Part shown: positions 61,294 to 64,000 of the stretch, one piece after another
Numbering within the stretch: position 1 is the stretch's first letter
Layout of the letters: every line of letters starts with the position of its first letter
Origin: Bacillota bacterium
GTDB taxonomy: Bacteria; Bacillota; Clostridia; Christensenellales; Aristaeellaceae
Assembly: GCA_023444095.1 (NCBI GenBank)
Contig: JAEZRP010000041.1
Location: forward strand, 1-64,000
DNA length: 64,000 nt
Reading direction: 5' to 3'
Notes under the pieces: generated by a model
The model's input: the letters and a program-made list of their open reading frames with translations, nothing else
Databases searched by the model: none
Told to the model about the DNA's origin: nothing
Program-made: the position numbers and the translations under genes

Positions 61294-62544
61294 CTACGGC
61301 TTGGTCATGAGATAGAGAAGATCGGAGTTCACCTGCGGCATGAGAAGCGTCGTCCGCCCGCCTTCCGTCACCGCTTCCGGCAAGAGTCGGTGCATCGTCT
61401 CCATCTCATATAGGTGGATCTCATACTCCTCGAGCGACAGCTTCAAATGCAAATCGCACGCGTGGGGCGCATAGATCGCGATCTTTTCCATATCGGGCGT
61501 CGCAGCCATGCGGATCGAGTCGTACTTTTCATCCAGTCCATCAAACGGCGCGATCCCGAATAGGTCGTATTGCTCGAAGATCGCCCGCGCGTTCGCCATC
61601 TCCCACGCCCCCGGAAACCGGACCGCGGTGCGCCATTCGAAGGGCATGTTTGAAAACGGCACGCTGGAAAATGCCTGTCCGGTCCGGTGCATGCCCCAGA
61701 GTCCGTGCGCACCGTACGTGATTCCGGCCGATGCCCCGGACAGGAGGCTCTGCCACGCCGCGCGCCTGAGGTCATATGGGCCGAACCGCCCGTCCGCGTT
61801 CCCGTGCCCATGGCCGTCGTAGGGTGGCTCGGAGTTGACGACCGGCTTCTGTCCCGGCTTCGCGAAATACTGAAGCCCAAACAGATAGTTGTTTGAAAGC
61901 TCCGCGCCGACGCCGTGCCCGCTCTGGTAGCTGTAGAAGTCGAGCTTTTTGCACAGTCTGTCCGGCACGTCCGCGTGCGGGGTCAGATGCAGCGTCAAAA
62001 GCGCCTCGGGATCGACCGCGCGTACGGCGTCGATCGCGGCGTCGTAGAAATCGACCACGCGCTCCGTTTCAAAAGCGGTGTCCCCGGAGATCGAATAGAT
62101 CGGCGCATAGGGCCGGAATCGCCGCGCCACATAGGCGGCAAAGCGCGCGCCCTCTTCCCGCGTCATCGGCTTCCCGCCGCGGCTGCCCCACGAGTCGGGC
62201 ACGTAATCCACCCATAAGAGGTGGATGCAGGGGGTGAATCCGTATTGGTTCGCCAGCGCGAGCATTTCGCACGCCCGGTCGAAGTACGCCTCGTTCGGTT
62301 CCCCATAGCCACCCGGCCCGAACGCGGGCAGCGCGCTTTCGTCGCGGCTGTCGTCGTGCACGACCCGCAGCGCGCTGATCTGGAGCACGTTGAAGCGCTG
62401 CATGCGCCTGAGCCGCAGAATTTCCTCCCACTCGGGGAGCGTCAGCTTCGAAAACGCCATCCAGAGCGTGTCCGCCAGATAGAAAAAGTTCGCGCCGTCC
62501 CGCGTGAACGCGCGCTTCTGATGATCGATTTGCAACCTGTCCAT
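61294..62544 (-). CDS. DUF4038-type putative glycoside hydrolase
   Basis: 416 residues resembling DUF4038 proteins (apiosidase-like TIM-barrel fold). N-terminus: NFFYLADTLWMAFSKLTLPE, then RRMQRFNVLQIS. Middle: YSISGDTAFETE and VNSEPPYDGHG with probable catalytic acids. A C-terminal beta domain follows (about 345-416). No signal peptide, so cytoplasmic. The ATG at 62544 follows GGGGATGG. The substrate is unknown; plant or host glycans are possible given the fucosidase nearby. The NUDIX gene starts 12 bases after its partner's end, so they may share a transcript. Confidence 0.78.
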   Translation of the reverse strand: MDRLQIDHQKRAFTRDGANFFYLADTLWMAFSKLTLPEWEEILRLRRMQRFNVLQISALRVVHDDSRDESALPAFGPGGYGEPNEAYFDRACEMLALANQYGFTPCIHLLWVDYVPDSWGSRGGKPMTREEGARFAAYVARRFRPYAPIYSISGDTAFETERVVDFYDAAIDAVRAVDPEALLTLHLTPHADVPDRLCKKLDFYSYQSGHGVGAELSNNYLFGLQYFAKPGQKPVVNSEPPYDGHGHGNADGRFGPYDLRRAAWQSLLSGASAGITYGAHGLWGMHRTGQAFSSVPFSNMPFEWRTAVRFPGAWEMANARAIFEQYDLFGIAPFDGLDEKYDSIRMAATPDMEKIAIYAPHACDLHLKLSLEEYEIHLYEMETMHRLLPEAVTEGGRTTLLMPQVNSDLLYLMTKP

Positions 62545-62589
62545 ATTGTTCCATCCCCTTCCTGTGCAGGTATGGTAACACATTCCGAT

Positions 62590-62626
62590 GGAAAAGAAAA
62601 GACGGAACCCCGCATGGGGCTCCGTC
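62590..62626 (-). terminator. Terminator of pheT
   Basis: On the minus strand GACGGAGCCCC/GGGGTTCCGTC (one mismatch, loop ATGC) is followed by TTTTCTTTTC. It lies about 90 bases after the pheT stop. Confidence 0.75.
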
Positions 62627-62717
62627 CAACCGATCTGCGCGACGCCGTGGGGCAAAGCCTCAGGCGCCGTCCCATAGAGGGACTCGCACCAGCCTCTGCG
62701 CGAGGGGGACTGGGGAG

Positions 62718-64000
62718 CTACTTCCGTATCTCCGCCCCGAACTCCTTCTCGACGGCCTTCAGCACCTTCTCCATGGCGCTTCCGATCTCCGCGTCCGTGA
62801 GCGTCCGATCCGCCGCGCGGAACGTGATCGCGTACGCAAGCGACTTTTTACCCTCGCCCAGCCTCGCATCGCGGTAGACGTCGAACAGCGTCACATCCTC
62901 CAGAATTTTGCCGCCCGCCCTGCGAATGGATTCGAGGATCGTTCCGGCCCCCGCCGTTTCCGCGACGACGACTGCGAGGTCGCGGCTCACCGCCGGGTAC
63001 TTCGGCAGTTCCCGGATCCCGTAGATCGGAACCTCGAGCTCCATGAGCGCCTCGAGATCGACCTCCGCGACGTACGCGCGCACGTCGTCCAGACCGAAGC
63101 GCGCGGCAACATCCGGATGGATTTCACCCATCTGCGCAATTTTCACGTTATTTGCGGAAAGCGTCGCCTTGCGGCCCGGATGGTAATACCCATCGCCCGT
63201 CGCCGCGATCTCCGCCCTCACGCCGAACGCGCCGAGCAGCCACTCGACGGGATTTTTGACCGCGTAGAAATCACAGTCCTCCCCGTACATGCCGAGGCAC
63301 AATGTCAGCTTCTCCTCCGGCAGCTTGCCCTCGACGGTCGGCTTAAACGCGCGCGATAGCTCGAACAGCTTTCCCGCGCTGACGCCGCGGTTGACGTTCC
63401 CGGAGATCACATCGAGCATTGTGGGAACCAAAGTCGTTCGCATGACGGAGGTGTCCTCGCCCAGAGGATTCATGATCCGGATGGGCTTTGTCCGCCAGTC
63501 GTCCGCGGGCAGGTCAAGCTTCTCGATCCACTTGGGCGTGACGAACGAGTAGTCGAGCGTCTCATAAAACCCCATGGCCGCGACTGCGCTCCGCACCCGG
63601 TCGATGAAGATCTGGGCCGCGCTGCGCTTTCCGGGCATCGTGACGGCGTTCATGAGCGTCGAGGGGATGTGCTCATATCCGTAGATCCGGAGAACTTCCT
63701 CCGCGATGTCGGCTTCCGACTCGATGTCCCCGCGCCACACCGGAGGCACGCAGACGACATGGTCCCCCGAGAGTTCCGTCTCGATGTAGAGTTTTGAAAG
63801 GATATCCTCCATGGCGTCGCCGGGAATCTCGACGCCAGTGAGCGCGCAAATCCGCTTCACGCTCGCTTCGACGGGTAAAATCTCCTTCGGCGCGGGATAG
63901 CTGTCGTATGCGCCGGGTACGACCTTGCCGCATTCGAGCATGTTGACCAGCATGCACGCCCGATCAAGCGCGTCCATCGCCGTCGCGGGGCACACGCCCT
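62718..64000 (-). CDS. pheT: Phenylalanyl-tRNA synthetase beta subunit (5' end outside window)
   Basis: The C-terminal ~427 residues of PheT, which with PheS charges tRNA-Phe. Visible parts: B5 domain (PVEASVKRICALTGVEIP, then DIAEEVLRIYGYEHIP), the catalytic-like core (SFVTPKWIEKL, IRIMNPLGEDTSVMRTTLVP), and the ferredoxin-fold anticodon-binding domain at the end (YPAVSRDLAVVV, TLFDVYRDARLGEGKKSLAY). The N-terminal half and pheS should lie beyond position 64000. Confidence 0.97.
   Translation of the reverse strand, partial: GVCPATAMDALDRACMLVNMLECGKVVPGAYDSYPAPKEILPVEASVKRICALTGVEIPGDAMEDILSKLYIETELSGDHVVCVPPVWRGDIESEADIAEEVLRIYGYEHIPSTLMNAVTMPGKRSAAQIFIDRVRSAVAAMGFYETLDYSFVTPKWIEKLDLPADDWRTKPIRIMNPLGEDTSVMRTTLVPTMLDVISGNVNRGVSAGKLFELSRAFKPTVEGKLPEEKLTLCLGMYGEDCDFYAVKNPVEWLLGAFGVRAEIAATGDGYYHPGRKATLSANNVKIAQMGEIHPDVAARFGLDDVRAYVAEVDLEALMELEVPIYGIRELPKYPAVSRDLAVVVAETAGAGTILESIRRAGGKILEDVTLFDVYRDARLGEGKKSLAYAITFRAADRTLTDAEIGSAMEKVLKAVEKEFGAEIRK

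Overview
This window reads as the chromosome of a GC-rich, endospore-forming member of the Bacillota, class Clostridia. The reasons are the spoIIAA-spoIIAB-sigF operon, spoVT, a SpoIID-type protein, GerMN and Ger(x)C spore proteins, a ctsR-mcsA-mcsB-clpC operon with a CtsR box, a lexA gene with a Gram-positive SOS box, a valS T-box and ricA between miaB and mutS. Many gut Clostridia share this set, and I cannot name the order or genus. Most genes are strongly GC-rich; the first 1.7 kb is not.

Layout. 1-2.6 kb is a small mobile-element scar: the start of a probable IS256-type transposase, an AT-rich YcaQ-like gene and a 5'-truncated ISAs1-family transposase, abutting a tRNA-Lys unit. 2.9-7.5 kb holds DUF1540, spoVT, a YabN-like protein, HU, rqcP, an ispDF fusion and mtnN. 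7.5-12.2 kb is the CtsR heat-shock operon. 12.2-16.3 kb has a class A PBP divergent from a short FtsH-like protease. 16.3-17.9 kb is the spoIIA operon behind a SigH-type promoter. 18.0-30.5 kb is a long forward run: a two-part radical SAM system, RNase G, miaB, ricA, mutS, mutL, miaA and a PLP enzyme. 30.6-43.1 kb is mostly reverse: a tyrosine recombinase, a Cys-rich protein divergent from lexA, a HAD/MATE pair, an AlaX-like editing protein, Hsp20, RNase HI, a ZnuA-like lipoprotein, a SpoIID-like lipoprotein, a CAP-domain protein, a frameshifted GNAT, a lipid kinase, a lone Ger(x)C C-terminal domain and a ThuA-like protein. 43.2-47.2 kb has pgsA and a T-box-controlled unit of a small membrane protein plus valS. 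47.4-54.3 kb has a GerMN protein with a two-component pair, a DacF-type carboxypeptidase, secG and an APH-fold kinase. 54.4-62.5 kb is accessory metabolism: a GNAT-DUF402 fusion, fucosidase, an ECF S component, a eukaryote-type branching enzyme, an oxidoreductase, a frameshifted NUDIX gene and a DUF4038-type glycosidase. The window ends inside pheT.

How the genes work together. Two themes dominate: sporulation and cell-envelope building (SpoIIA/SigF, SpoVT, PBP1, DacF, the two-component pair with its GerMN partner) and RNA/protein quality control (RqcP, CtsR regulon, RNase G, MiaA/MiaB, the RicA homologue, AlaX, T-box-valS). I found no CRISPR array, prophage or recognisable multi-gene defence island. 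The most unusual signals are a promoter nested in a hairpin that would hide the yabN ribosome site only in read-through mRNA, a sigF reading frame with no usual start codon, five helically phased GGTATG boxes after sigF, a YabN whose MazG half has shrunk, a ZnuA-like protein that has lost metal ligands, a stand-alone Ger(x)C domain and a GNAT-DUF402 fusion.
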